Of a DNA stretch of 64,000 bases, positions 31,370 to 41,674 are shown one piece after another. Numbering within the stretch: position 1 is the stretch's first letter; each line of letters begins with the position of its first letter. The notes beneath the pieces were generated by a model. That model was not told the origin of the DNA and searched no databases. It saw nothing but the letters and a program-made list of their open reading frames with translations. The position numbers were made by a program, and so were the translations under genes. Source of the stretch: Gammaproteobacteria bacterium (GTDB taxonomy: Bacteria; Pseudomonadota; Gammaproteobacteria; Pseudomonadales; Pseudohongiellaceae); contig BPDI01000011.1 in NCBI GenBank assembly GCA_019654215.1, positions 1 through 64,000 on the forward strand. The letters are read 5' to 3'.

Positions 31370-31957
31370 TTATCCTATTAGTTCGACTGCACGCATCACG
31401 CCGTCGAGGTAAGAGTCATAAGATCCGCAACGACAAATGTTGCCAGCTAAGGCATGTCGCGCTTCATCTCTGGTTGGGTTTGCATTTTCACGAAGCAATC
31501 CTACCGCAGACATAATTTGTCCTGGTGTGCAATAACCGCACTGTGGAGCAAGTTCTTCCACGAATGCTTGTTGCACCGGATGCAGATCTCCGTTCGCACT
31601 TTCAAGACCTTCAACAGTCTCGATGCGATCGTTTTTGAAAGAATGAGTCAGTACTGAACATGCGTAGGTAGGAACATCGTTCACTAAGACGGTACACGCA
31701 CCGCACTCACCGCGGTTACATCCGAGTTTGGTTCCAGTTAAGCCAAGCTTATAACGTAGCGTCGATGCCAAAGTTTCCTGAGGCTCAACATCAACATTAC
31801 GGACCTGGCCGTTTACATTGATTCGAACTAAACGCTCAACAAATCCGGAGGGTCTTTCCTGGCCAGTTGCGGAATACCACGCAGCAGTGGTAGTCGCAGC
31901 TGCACCAGAGGCAATTACCCCCTTGATGAAGCGTCGTCGGGTTAGTTTTGGGTTCAC
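31370..31957 (-). CDS. Molybdenum hydroxylase 2Fe-2S subunit with Tat signal
   Basis: Small iron-sulfur subunit of 195 residues, first gene of the operon. A Tat signal (TRRRFIKGVIASGAAATT) precedes the ferredoxin domain. The first 2Fe-2S site is GCNRGECGACTVL with the fourth Cys in PTYACSV; the second is CGYCTPG and CRCGSY. A Tat signal only on this subunit is the arrangement known from E. coli PaoABC, in which the folded heterotrimer is exported as a whole. Together with the cytochrome b gene this indicates a periplasmic, quinone-linked oxidoreductase. The gene is divergent from gltB across about 760 bases. Confidence 0.92.
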   Translation of the reverse strand: MNPKLTRRRFIKGVIASGAAATTTAAWYSATGQERPSGFVERLVRINVNGQVRNVDVEPQETLASTLRYKLGLTGTKLGCNRGECGACTVLVNDVPTYACSVLTHSFKNDRIETVEGLESANGDLHPVQQAFVEELAPQCGYCTPGQIMSAVGLLRENANPTRDEARHALAGNICRCGSYDSYLDGVMRAVELIG

Positions 31958-32724
31958 GGGTTAGTCGCCTCCTTGAGTAGGCTTTTAAAAAATCTATAAC
32001 TGTTTGTTGGAGAACATTAATTCTTGTTATTGGTCTTGCTATATGTCGTAAACTTCTGCAAATCTAAATGAGAATTGTTTGCAACAAATCACAAATATTT
32101 ACAGCACATACAGTAGGTTAGAGTAAATCACCTCCAGTACAGAATCAAGCAAGCCACCTCGGGCAATAGCTCGTATTTTGGCTGTTTCAGCACGGTCACA
32201 AGTACGTAATTGCAAGGTATTTTTTTGTCCAAATTGCCGTGTGTTTTCCTACACCGAATAAGGTTTCTCTCTAAGAATTTTTCACTAAATGTATTCAAAG
32301 AAAATTTTTAAAAATGAATTCTTGAGGACAAAATTGGCTAAATTTTGAACAAAAAATCACCTCGAAGTCGAACTTGAACATGACAAGTAATTTTCAGTTT
32401 TTACTACGCAATAATATTCACAAGCGAATAAAAATCAGACACTTAGGTCACCAAAGAATCTGTGGAAACCCCCGTAAACCTTGACATATTCTGTCGTAAT
32501 GCTATTTTGAGCGGCCCTCTCCAATGAGCTCAGCTAAGCCCAAAAAATGGATTGGGAAACGAGTAATTCGCCAAGTCCTATCAGGCAAAATTCAGCAGCG
32601 TTACGCCGACAGACCCAAGAGGCAATGCCATCGATGGGATGGGAAATAACGGAAAAAATCCGTGATTTCGGCTAACGAGCCAAGAACAACTGGATAGCGA
32701 ATCGAATAAGAGACCTTTTGATTG
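31958..32724. other. Long non-coding region between molybdenum hydroxylase operon and gltB
   Basis: About 765 bases without a convincing gene. It is AT-rich in the middle and carries the gltB promoter near its right end. The ORF called at 32581-32898 on the minus strand runs into gltB and is a shadow. The length and AT content suit a regulatory region serving two divergent units; I see no named riboswitch. Confidence 0.6.
32481..32508 (+). promoter_or_regulatory. Sigma-70-type promoter of gltB
   Basis: TTGACA at 32481-32486 and TATTTT at 32503-32508, spaced by 16 bases, the best consensus pair in the leader. It lies about 215 bases before the gltB start, so a long 5' leader would result. Confidence 0.55.
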
Positions 32725-35700
32725 ATGAACGACATGAAAAAATTGCCGTTGAAGTTCGGTTTTCCTGAAAAGACCGGACTTTATGATCCCGCAATGGAAA
32801 AAGACTCCTGTGGAGTCGGTTTTGTCGCGAACATAAAAGGTCAGCCCAGCCATCAGATCATGCTGGATGCATATCACATCAACTCCCGCATGGATCATCG
32901 TGGTGGTTGTGGTTTTGAAGCTAACACCGGTGACGGCGCCGGAATCTTAATGGCGCTACCACACAGCTTCTTCCAAAAAATTGCCAAAGAAAACTTCTTT
33001 ACTGACATCAAACCGGGTCACTACGCAGTGGGCAATATCTTTCTGCCGCAGATAGAAGATGAAAGACAACGTTGTCAGGAAGCTATCAATCAGATTATTA
33101 CGGAAGAAGGTCAGCAATTAGTCGGATGGCGCGAAGTCCCAATCGATGCAGAAGGGGCTGACGTTGGCCCGGCCTCAAAAATGGCCCAGCCATATATTAG
33201 TCAGTTGTTCATAGCTGCTGAAAATGGGCTTGATCATGATCAATTCGAGCGGGTGAATTATGTCATTCGCAAACGCTTCACTCACTTGTTACGCAATGAC
33301 GAATTGCTAACCGAAAGAAAGCAAGTTTATGCCTGCAGCCTTTCAACTAAAGTTATTGTTTATAAAGGTATGCTTACTCCGGGTCAGTTATTTCCTTTTT
33401 ATAAGGATCTAACTGATCCTGTGTTTGAAACTCATTTGGCTATGGTGCATTCCAGATTCAGCACTAACACTTTTCCATCCTGGGACCGCGCTCAACCAAA
33501 TCGATTCATGAGTCACAACGGCGAAATAAATACTCTGCGTGGCAACGTGAATTCGATGGCAGCGCGTCAGGGTAAAGTTGCTACGGATGTGTTTGGCGAA
33601 AAACTCAATGAGATATTTCCTGTTATCGATGATGACTTATCCGACTCCGGCAGCTTCGATGCAGTATTAGAATTTCTGCTCTTGTCTGGTCGTTCTTTAG
33701 CAGAAGCAACCATGATGATGATTCCTGAAGCCTGGCAGTCTGATAAAAATATGGCGCAGGAGAAAAAAGATTTTTACGAATACCATTCAGCGCTTATGGA
33801 GCCTTGGGATGGCCCCGCATCTATCGTGTTTTCCGATGGTCAATATATCGGAGCTGTGCTCGACCGAAACGGATTGCGTCCTTCACGCTATTACATCACC
33901 CATGATGACAAATGCATCATGGCTTCAGAAGTTGGTGTACTGCAGGTTGATCCAGCTAATGTAAAAACCAAAGGTCGTTTACAGCCAGGTAAAATGTTCC
34001 TACTTGATTTCGATCAGGGACGATTGATTCCAGATGAAGAAGTTAAACAAATAATTTGCAAAAAGCGTCCTTATGGCGAATGGCTGGCACAGCACAAAGT
34101 TTCTTTGGCTGATATTGCATCCAGTAACGCGGCACACTCTTTAGACTCAGAAGATACACTGCATCGCATGAAAGCCTTCGGCTATACCACCGAGACAATG
34201 CAGTTCATGTTGATTCCTTTAGTTACGGAAGCTCGGGATCCTTTGGGTTCAATGGGCAATGATTCTGCACTGGCTTGTTTGTCTGATAAGCCGCGCATGA
34301 TATATGACTATTTCAAACAGCTGTTCGCCCAGGTAACCAACCCTGCTATCGATTCAATCCGAGAAGAAGTGGTAATGAGTTTGCGTTGCTTCCTCGGCCC
34401 AGAAGGGAACTTACTAGAATCAAAGCCAGAACAAGCATATCGTTTGAGCATTGACCACCCGATACTTTCAAATCAGCAACTCACTGATATTAAGCACATG
34501 GATTACAAAGGAATGCGATCCCAAGTGATCGACATTATCTATGATGCTGGTGAAGAAAACGCTTATCAAAATGCTATCGAAAGAATTTGCGAAGAGGCCA
34601 CTGCTGCAATTAAAGATGGTTTCTCATTCATTATTCTTTCCGATCGAAATATCTCCAAGACACATATTCCACTAAGTGTCCTAATAGCTTGTGGTGCAGT
34701 CCATCACCACCTTGTGAAAAATGAACAACGTACACAAATCGGTATCGTTCTAGAAACCGGCGAGGCAAGAGAAGTGCATCATCATTGTTTGCTTACAGGA
34801 TACGGCGCAGATGCAATTAATCCTTATCTAGCTTTTGAAGCTTTGTGGCAAGCAAACCAAGAAGGATTATTAGGAGATAAATATCTAGATGAAGTTTCGC
34901 TGGTAACTGGTTATAAAAAAGGTATTGCCAAAGGCATGCTTAAAGTAATGGCCAAGATGGGTATCTCTACATTGCAATCCTACAAGGGCGCGCAAATTTT
35001 TGAAGCGGTAGGACTCGCGAATGAAATCATCGACAAGTGTTTTGTTGGAACTGCCAGTCGAGTTCAAGGCGTTAACTTCGATGTGTTAATTGAAGAATCC
35101 CATCGCCGGCATGCCATGGGTTACCCAGCAAAAGAAAGTGATCTGATTCCTGTGCTTAACAACCCTGGTGATTTTCATTGGCGCACCGGTGGTGATACCC
35201 ACATGTGGAACCCCAACACGATATTTAATTTGCAGGTGGCTGCGCGCAACAACAGCGTTGAGGCATATGAAGCATTTGCCCAACACGCTAATGAAGAAGC
35301 GACGCGCCGATGCGCTTTCCGTGGACTCCTGAAATTCCGCACTGATGTAAACGAATCTATTTCTATCGATGAAGTCGAACCAGCGAGTGAAATCGTCAAA
35401 CGCTTCGCAACCGGTGCGATGAGTTTTGGTTCCATCTCTGAGGAGAGCCATGAATCATTAGCGATTGCTATGAACCGTCTCGGTGGTAAATCAAATACCG
35501 GGGAAGGCGGTGAAGATCCCGCGCGATTTAATCCAATGTCTAATGGTGATTCCAAACGCTCAGCTATTAAGCAGGTTGCTTCTGGTCGCTTTGGCGTTAC
35601 TGCCTGGTATCTAACCAATGCGGACGAATTACAAATTAAGATTGCCCAAGGAGCGAAGCCAGGAGAAGGCGGCGAGCTTCCCGGCCGTAAAGTCGACGAA

Positions 35701-37275
35701 CAAATTGCACGAATAAGACACTCAACTCCTGGTGTTGGACTGATTAGTCCGCCGCCACACCATGACATTTATTCCATCGAAGACATCGCACAGCTGATTC
35801 ACGATTTAAAGAACGCGAATCGTGATGCGCGCATTAGTGTCAAACTGGTTTCAGAAATTGGTGTAGGCACGATTGCGGCCGGTGTAACAAAAGCAAAAAC
35901 TGACCACCTGGTAATCGCAGGACATGATGGCGGTACTGGCGCTTCTCCACTGACCTCCATCAAGCATGCTGGATTACCGTGGGAACTCGGCATTGCTGAA
36001 ACTCACCAGACCTTGGTAATGAACAATTTACGTTCGCGAGTCGTCTTGCAAACAGATGGTCAGCTGAAAACTGGAAGAGACATAGCTGTAGCGGCATTGT
36101 TAGGTGCAGAAGAATACGGTTTTGCAACCGCGCCATTGATTACTATCGGCTGCATTATGATGCGAAAGTGTCATATGAATACTTGCCCAGTTGGTATTGC
36201 TACCCAGGATCCTGAGCTACGTAAGAAATTCAAAGGCCGGCCGGAACATGTAGTGAATTACCTATTTATGGTGGCAGAAGAACTTCGGGGAATCATGGCA
36301 CAGCTAGGTGTGCGTAAAGTGAATGAATTGATTGGCCGGGTTGATTTACTTGATACGGACGAAGCAATCGAACACTGGAAGGCAAGTGGTTTGGATTTAT
36401 CTGCAATCCTGGAACCGGCAAAAGTAGTTTTCGAAAATACCGGTGTCTATTGTAATCAACCTCAGGATCATGGTTTAGACAAGGCATTGGATAACGAACT
36501 CATCCGCCTTTCTCAACCCGCTTTGGAATCAGGAGAAAAAGTTTCTTTCGAACATGAAATCATCAATACTAATCGCGTAGTCGGCACTATGCTCTCCAAT
36601 GAAGTTGCCAAACATTGGAAAGAAGAAATGCTGCCTGATGACACGATTATCATTAAGTTTACCGGCTCGGCGGGACAGTCATTCGGCGCCTGGTTAGCGA
36701 AAGGTATAACACTAACGGTTGAAGGCGATGCTAACGACTACGTCGGTAAGGGATTATCTGGCGGCAAGATCATTATCTACCCTCCGAAGGAGAGCACTTT
36801 TAAGGCTGAAGAAAATATTATTGCCGGCAATGTGATCCTTTACGGAGCCACTGGTGGCGAAGCCTATATTCGCGGTATCGCGGCGGAACGTTTTGCAGTG
36901 CGCAATAGCGGTGCCAGCGCAGTTATTGAAGGTATTGGTGATCACGGCTGCGAATACATGACAGGTGGTTGTGTTGTCGTATTAGGTAAGACCGGAAGAA
37001 ACTTCGGCGCTGGTATGAGTGGTGGTATTGCCTTTGTTTGGGATCCAGACAAGACCTTTGTCAAGCAATGCAACATGGAAACCTTTGGGTTGGAATCTGT
37101 TTCAAACACAAACGACATATTGCAATTAAAGTCTCTGATTCAAAATCACTTAGATTACACAGAGTCACCAGTTGCGAAGAAAATTTTAGAAAATTGGGAA
37201 GCTTCTCTTGTGCAGTTTGTAAAAGTCATGCCGACTGACTATAAACGTGTGCTTGAAGAACGAGCAGCTGCTTAG
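32725..37275 (+). CDS. gltB: Glutamate synthase (NADPH) large subunit
   Basis: Complete, about 1,516 residues, unbroken. It transfers glutamine amide nitrogen to 2-oxoglutarate with GltD. ATG 32725 is preferred to the TTG at 32722. The class II amidotransferase nucleophile Cys is at residue 29 (KDSCGVGF), behind a propeptide that is removed in this family. The central and FMN domains carry GHDGGTGASPL and KTGRDIAVAALLGAEE; the 3Fe-4S site is CIMMRKCHMNTCPVGIA. The C-terminal beta-helix GXGXG domain includes GAWLAKGITLTVEGDANDYV and GDHGCEYMTGGCVVV. gltD follows 48 bases later. Confidence 0.97.
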   Translation: MNDMKKLPLKFGFPEKTGLYDPAMEKDSCGVGFVANIKGQPSHQIMLDAYHINSRMDHRGGCGFEANTGDGAGILMALPHSFFQKIAKENFFTDIKPGHYAVGNIFLPQIEDERQRCQEAINQIITEEGQQLVGWREVPIDAEGADVGPASKMAQPYISQLFIAAENGLDHDQFERVNYVIRKRFTHLLRNDELLTERKQVYACSLSTKVIVYKGMLTPGQLFPFYKDLTDPVFETHLAMVHSRFSTNTFPSWDRAQPNRFMSHNGEINTLRGNVNSMAARQGKVATDVFGEKLNEIFPVIDDDLSDSGSFDAVLEFLLLSGRSLAEATMMMIPEAWQSDKNMAQEKKDFYEYHSALMEPWDGPASIVFSDGQYIGAVLDRNGLRPSRYYITHDDKCIMASEVGVLQVDPANVKTKGRLQPGKMFLLDFDQGRLIPDEEVKQIICKKRPYGEWLAQHKVSLADIASSNAAHSLDSEDTLHRMKAFGYTTETMQFMLIPLVTEARDPLGSMGNDSALACLSDKPRMIYDYFKQLFAQVTNPAIDSIREEVVMSLRCFLGPEGNLLESKPEQAYRLSIDHPILSNQQLTDIKHMDYKGMRSQVIDIIYDAGEENAYQNAIERICEEATAAIKDGFSFIILSDRNISKTHIPLSVLIACGAVHHHLVKNEQRTQIGIVLETGEAREVHHHCLLTGYGADAINPYLAFEALWQANQEGLLGDKYLDEVSLVTGYKKGIAKGMLKVMAKMGISTLQSYKGAQIFEAVGLANEIIDKCFVGTASRVQGVNFDVLIEESHRRHAMGYPAKESDLIPVLNNPGDFHWRTGGDTHMWNPNTIFNLQVAARNNSVEAYEAFAQHANEEATRRCAFRGLLKFRTDVNESISIDEVEPASEIVKRFATGAMSFGSISEESHESLAIAMNRLGGKSNTGEGGEDPARFNPMSNGDSKRSAIKQVASGRFGVTAWYLTNADELQIKIAQGAKPGEGGELPGRKVDEQIARIRHSTPGVGLISPPPHHDIYSIEDIAQLIHDLKNANRDARISVKLVSEIGVGTIAAGVTKAKTDHLVIAGHDGGTGASPLTSIKHAGLPWELGIAETHQTLVMNNLRSRVVLQTDGQLKTGRDIAVAALLGAEEYGFATAPLITIGCIMMRKCHMNTCPVGIATQDPELRKKFKGRPEHVVNYLFMVAEELRGIMAQLGVRKVNELIGRVDLLDTDEAIEHWKASGLDLSAILEPAKVVFENTGVYCNQPQDHGLDKALDNELIRLSQPALESGEKVSFEHEIINTNRVVGTMLSNEVAKHWKEEMLPDDTIIIKFTGSAGQSFGAWLAKGITLTVEGDANDYVGKGLSGGKIIIYPPKESTFKAEENIIAGNVILYGATGGEAYIRGIAAERFAVRNSGASAVIEGIGDHGCEYMTGGCVVVLGKTGRNFGAGMSGGIAFVWDPDKTFVKQCNMETFGLESVSNTNDILQLKSLIQNHLDYTESPVAKKILENWEASLVQFVKVMPTDYKRVLEERAAA

Positions 37276-37323
37276 TGGATTGACCATCATAAAAATTTTA
37301 AAGAGTAAAACGTAGGACTATAG

Positions 37324-38759
37324 ATGGGCAAGCCCACTGGATTTAAAGAATTTAAACGTAAGACTGAACCCTATCGCGACGCGATGGAACGCTTAGTCGA
37401 CTACAAAGAAATCTACACTGATCATCACGAAGAACATCTTGCTACTCAAGGTGCCCGCTGCATGGATTGCGGCGTACCGTTTTGTCAATCTGCCGATGGC
37501 TGCCCCGTCTATAACTTAATTCCTGAATGGAATGACCTGGTTTACAACAAGCGTTGGAAGGAAGCTCTGGATCGCTTGCATAAAACCAATAACTTTCCTG
37601 AGTTTACCGGTCGCGTCTGTCCTGCTCCTTGTGAAGGGGCCTGTGTCTTAGGTATTCACGAACCCGCAGTGACAATTAAGAATATTGAATGTGCCATTGC
37701 CGACAAAGGCTTCGAAGAAGGTTGGGTAGTAGCAAATCCACCCCACTTTCGCTCTGGTAAGACCATAGCAATTGTTGGTTCTGGTCCCGCCGGCTTAGCA
37801 GCTGCAGCACAGCTCAATCATTCCGGACATGAAGTCATCGTTTATGAAAGGGACGATCGCGTCGGCGGGCTTTTGATGTACGGCATTCCCAACATGAAAC
37901 TTGATAAGACAATAGTAGATCGCCGAGTAAACATACTGAAGGAAGAAGGAATCAACTTTGAGTCAATACCGACATTGGTGGCGGTAGTAAAAACGGAATC
38001 GCTATCGAACAACTCATAAATGATTTTGATGCAGTCTTGTTAGCAACCGGTGCAACCACACCCAGAGATTTACAAATTCCCGGACGCGAAGGTGACGGCG
38101 TGCACTTCGCCATGGAATATCTTTTAAAGAACACCAAGAGTCTTTTGGATTCGAATCTGGAAGATCGTAACTACATCTCTGCTAAGGATCGCAAAGTGAT
38201 TGTTATCGGTGGTGGTGATACCGGCACTGACTGCATTGGAACTTCGCTGCGCCATGGCTGTAAATCACTAGTCAATTTCGAAATTATGTCCAAGCCACCA
38301 GAAGATAGAGCGGACAATAATCCGTGGCCAACATGGCCGGCTATATTCCGTGTTGATTATGGCCACGAAGAAGCTACGGCTCGTGATGGACAAGACCCTC
38401 GAGTATATTCAATTTCGGGCAAAGAATTTATAAGGGACGAATCAGGAAAACTTTTAGGCATAAACACAATTGAAGTGGATGCGGAGTTTCAAGCTATAGA
38501 GGGTACTGAGAAATTCTGGGATGCAGATTTGATATTGTTGTCCATGGGTTTTCTTGGCCCAGAGCACTACATCAGTGAACCATTAGATTTGGAACTAGAT
38601 AAGCGTTCCAACTACAAAGCTGATTACGGCAAGTTTCTAACTTCACATGAAAAAGTTTTTGCTGCTGGCGATTGCCGTCGCGGACAATCACTAGTCGTTC
38701 GTGCAATCGATGAAGGTCGATTAGCGGCAACTGCAATAGACACTTATCTTGAAAGCTAA
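37324..38759 (+). CDS. gltD: Glutamate synthase small subunit, one frameshift
   Basis: About 478 residues; takes electrons from NADPH via FAD and 4Fe-4S clusters to GltB. N-terminal Cys motifs are [16 protein letters not shown] and [12 protein letters not shown]; the FAD fold begins [16 protein letters not shown] and the NAD(P) fold [15 protein letters not shown]. The C-terminal FAD motif [19 protein letters not shown] is intact. A slip near 37980 (at GGTGGCGGTAGTAAAAACGG) splits the two ORFs; the joined sequence is VGGGSKNG-like. Since gltD is a housekeeping gene, this break is most simply a sequencing error. Its TAA overlaps the stop of the convergent CoA synthetase by three bases. Confidence 0.93.
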
Positions 38760-40667
38760 GATCGTGCTTTAGAAAGCCCTAAACTCTGCAGCGCTTCATC
38801 TATTTCATCTAAGATTACTGGATCATCAATAGTAGCAGGCATACGATATTCTTCATTGTCGGCAATCTTCTGCATTGTTCCTCGCAGAATTTTTCCTGAA
38901 CGTGTTTTTGGTAATCCCGTCACGACTGCTGCCTTTTTAAATGCAGCTACGGGACCAATTTGATCTCTTACTAACAGTACACATTCGGCAACAATGTCTT
39001 CCGATTCTTTTTGTACCCCAGCTTTTAAAACAAGAAAGCCAAACCCGGGGGTTGTCCTTTTAATTGATCGGCTACACCAATGACAGCACACTCGGCGACA
39101 TCAGGGTGACCCGTGAGCACTTCTTCCATACCGCCAGTAGAGAGACGATGTCCAGCCACGTTGATGATGTCGTCGGTGCGGCTCATAACAAAGACATAAC
39201 CATCTTCATCGATGAATCCCGCATCGGCAGTTTTGTAGTAACCGGGAAATTCTGTGAAGTAACTTTCTACAAATCGCTCTGGGGCATTCCATAGCGTCAG
39301 CATCGAACCGGGTGGCATCGGTAATTTGCTGCAGAGTGCGCCTACTTCTCCGCTTGCAATAGGTCTGCAATTCCCATCCAGCACTTCTAAGTGCCAACCC
39401 GGGGCGGGTTTAGTTGGTGAGCCTGCTTTTACAGGAAGCATGCCTAGTCCCATGCAATTAGCCGCGATAGACCAGCCAGTTTCAGTCTGCCACCAATGAT
39501 CAATTACTGGTTTATTTAGTTTCTCTTCTGCCCAGTGCAAAGTATCGGGATCGGTTCTCTCCCCCGCTAAAAAGAGAATTTCAAATTTACTTAGATCGTA
39601 TTGCTTAAGTAATTTTGCATCGGGATCTTCTTTTTTAATGGCACGAAAGGCGGTTGGCGCTGTGAACAAAGACTTTACATTATGTTCAGCAATAACACGC
39701 CAGAATGCGCCCGCGTCTGGAGTACCAACTGGCTTGCCTTCAAACAGAATCGTTGTGCATCCTTTTAATAAAGGTCCATACACAATATAAGAATGACCTA
39801 CTACCCAACCAACATCGGAAGCAGCCCAATACACATCGGCAGCTTCGACGTTGTATATCGCTTTCATGCTCCAGTTAAGTGCAACGGCATGACCCCCATT
39901 GTCTCTTACCACGCCTTTCGGAATTCCAGTAGTTCCAGAAGTGTAAAGAATATAAAGCGGATCAGTAGATTTTAGAGAGACACAGTCGCTGGTTCAGCCG
40001 TTGCCATCGCATTGTTCCAACTTACGTCTCTGCCTTCAATTAGCTCTGCGGTTGCTTCTGGTCGTTCGACCACGATTACTGAAGAGGGTTTATGTATAGC
40101 AATTCGATGGCGCCATTTAGTAGTGGCATGTAAGGAATGATTCGATTGACTTCGATGCCGCAACTTGCGGTTACGATTGCTTTTGGTTCAGCATCATCGA
40201 TTCGCACGGCGAGCTCTTAGAAGCAAAGCCTCCGAATACCACGCCATGAATCGCACCAATTCGGGCCAAGCCAACATGCAACTACCGTTTCCGGAATCAT
40301 TGGCATATAGATAATGACGCGGTCACCCTTCTCCACTCCTTTGGTTTTCAGAACACCGGCAAACTTCGCGGTTAAATCTTGTAACTCTGAAAATGAGAAT
40401 TTTCTAACTGTACTGGTTACCGGGCTGTCGTAGATAAGCGCGATGTCGTCACCACGACCTGCTTCTACGTGTCGGTCCACCGCTTGAAACAAGTATTTAG
40501 TTCACCATCTACGAACCATTTTCCATGTGGGCTTTCGCTGGTATCCAAAACCTTACTGGGTTTCGTATACCAATGAATTTCTTCAGCGGCATTTCCCCAG
40601 AACTGGTCTGGGTCCGATATAGATAACCATGAACTTGATCAAATGCATCGTTGCTATCTGATGACAT
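38756..40667 (-). CDS. prpE: Propionyl/acetyl-CoA synthetase (PrpE-like AMP-forming ligase), frameshifted
   Basis: AMP-forming short-chain acyl-CoA synthetase of about 630 residues. ATG 40667 ([12 protein letters not shown]) follows the ribosome site AGGAGA. The AMP-binding P-loop is [16 protein letters not shown]; later motifs are [25 protein letters not shown] and [17 protein letters not shown], the last two arranged as in PrpE/ACSS3. The acetylatable lysine is in [13 protein letters not shown]. Slips fall near 40500, 40230, 40100, 39970 and 39050. The choice of propionate over acetate is from overall resemblance to PrpE and should be checked. It is tail-to-tail with gltD. Confidence 0.85.
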
Positions 40668-40966
40668 TAATTTCTCCTATTGCTTCGAGCAGAGAGTATC
40701 AAAAAGTTGCCGGATTAATCACAAAAACTCTGGTGGATTTTGTAACAACACAATCAGTTAAAATCACTACGCGCTATAATTGGTTTCTGAAATACATCGC
40801 ACTTTCGCTGATTTACCAATGATAGATATTGTCGGGCGGCAATTTTATTAGTGGCGAGAATCTTGATAGTGCTGTGGGGGTTAGGAAAAGTTTTCAAGCT
40901 AGGCTTATTGGGAACCGGTCAACCGCCGAAGATTTTAGAATTGATTCGCTTGGTTCGAGCCAAGTA

Positions 40967-41353
40967 CTAAAAATTTACTTTATCTTCTCCAGGCGGTTTG
41001 GTATCCACAATATCTAAACTGCAATGCACACATTTTTGCGTGGTTAGATTGAGTAATATGTTTTTAACATAAAACTGTTTTGCGCAGGCGGGACAACGGC
41101 GCCATGCCACGTCTAACCAGAATCCTGCGCAGAGTGCAAAATAGAAAAACATAAACAGGTCGATTGGTTGTCTATTACTCAGCAGTATCCAGACTGTTAA
41201 TATGTAAACTGGAAGCGTCCAGAGACAAACGATAAGCCTGATACGAGCTCTATAAAGTTTACGGATAGAAGGTTGATGATCTGGACTACTGCGATGTTTC
41301 GGCATAACTAGGGTATCACTGTGTTCTTCCGATTGCGGTTCATGGGATTTCAT
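40967..41353 (-). CDS. Small membrane protein with zinc-ribbon-like Cys pairs
   Basis: A 128-residue protein. A basic, polar N-terminus leads to two hydrophobic helices (LIVCLWTLPVYILTVWILL and LFMFFYFALCAGFWLDVAW). The C-terminal part has two CxxC pairs, RRCPACAKQFYV and KCVHCSLDI, spaced as in a zinc ribbon. The whole looks like a small inner-membrane protein with a cytoplasmic zinc-binding tail. I do not recognise a named family. It stands alone between the prpE-like gene and the LysE remnant. Confidence 0.7.
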   Translation of the reverse strand: MKSHEPQSEEHSDTLVMPKHRSSPDHQPSIRKLYRARIRLIVCLWTLPVYILTVWILLSNRQPIDLFMFFYFALCAGFWLDVAWRRCPACAKQFYVKNILLNLTTQKCVHCSLDIVDTKPPGEDKVNF

Positions 41354-41441
41354 TAATATCCTGCTTTTCCTAGCGCTAAAGCTGCCTCAACTCTAATCAA
41401 GCTTTTGACTAATGTATAGCGGGTTTTAGAGTTTTAAGGCT

Positions 41442-41640
41442 TTAGATAGCGAGAGTGCGTAGCGCATTCCAGCTCTGAGTGAGACCAATAAAAAGCAAAA
41501 TTCCAGCCAAAACACGATTAATCAGTTGACTACCCTCTTTCAGGTGAGTTTTTAAATAACCACCGGAAATAACTAATCCCTAGAGCACTAAAAGAAATGG
41601 TTCCAATAAAGCAGGGAATCAATACAATTAAAAAAATAGA
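41442..41640 (-). pseudogene. Remnant of a LysE/RhtB-type exporter, C-terminal end
   Basis: On the minus strand two frames give LISIFLIVLIPCFIGTISFSA and then SGGYLKTHLKEGSQLINR followed by VLAGILLFIGLTQSWNALRT, ending at TAA 41442. The last part matches the shape of a LysE/RhtB C-terminus (basic loop, then final helix of the Gly-rich type). No N-terminal part is present: the ABC exporter gene ends just beyond. A frame slip and missing N-terminus make this a fragment and not a working gene. Confidence 0.5.
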
Positions 41641-41674
41641 AATTAACTATCCATTTAGAGAATTATGGAAATCA

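Noticed and set aside
32581-32898. 105-residue minus-strand ORF upstream of gltB
   Set aside because: Overlaps the start of gltB; composition is not protein-like and it is an antisense shadow.
35175-35768. 197-residue minus-strand ORF within gltB
   Set aside because: Mirror frame of a well-conserved part of gltB; rich in Ser/Pro/Arg as antisense frames are.
40217-40492. Separate short acyl-CoA ligase gene
   Set aside because: It is the N-terminal piece of the same frameshifted PrpE-like gene; motif order continues across the breaks.
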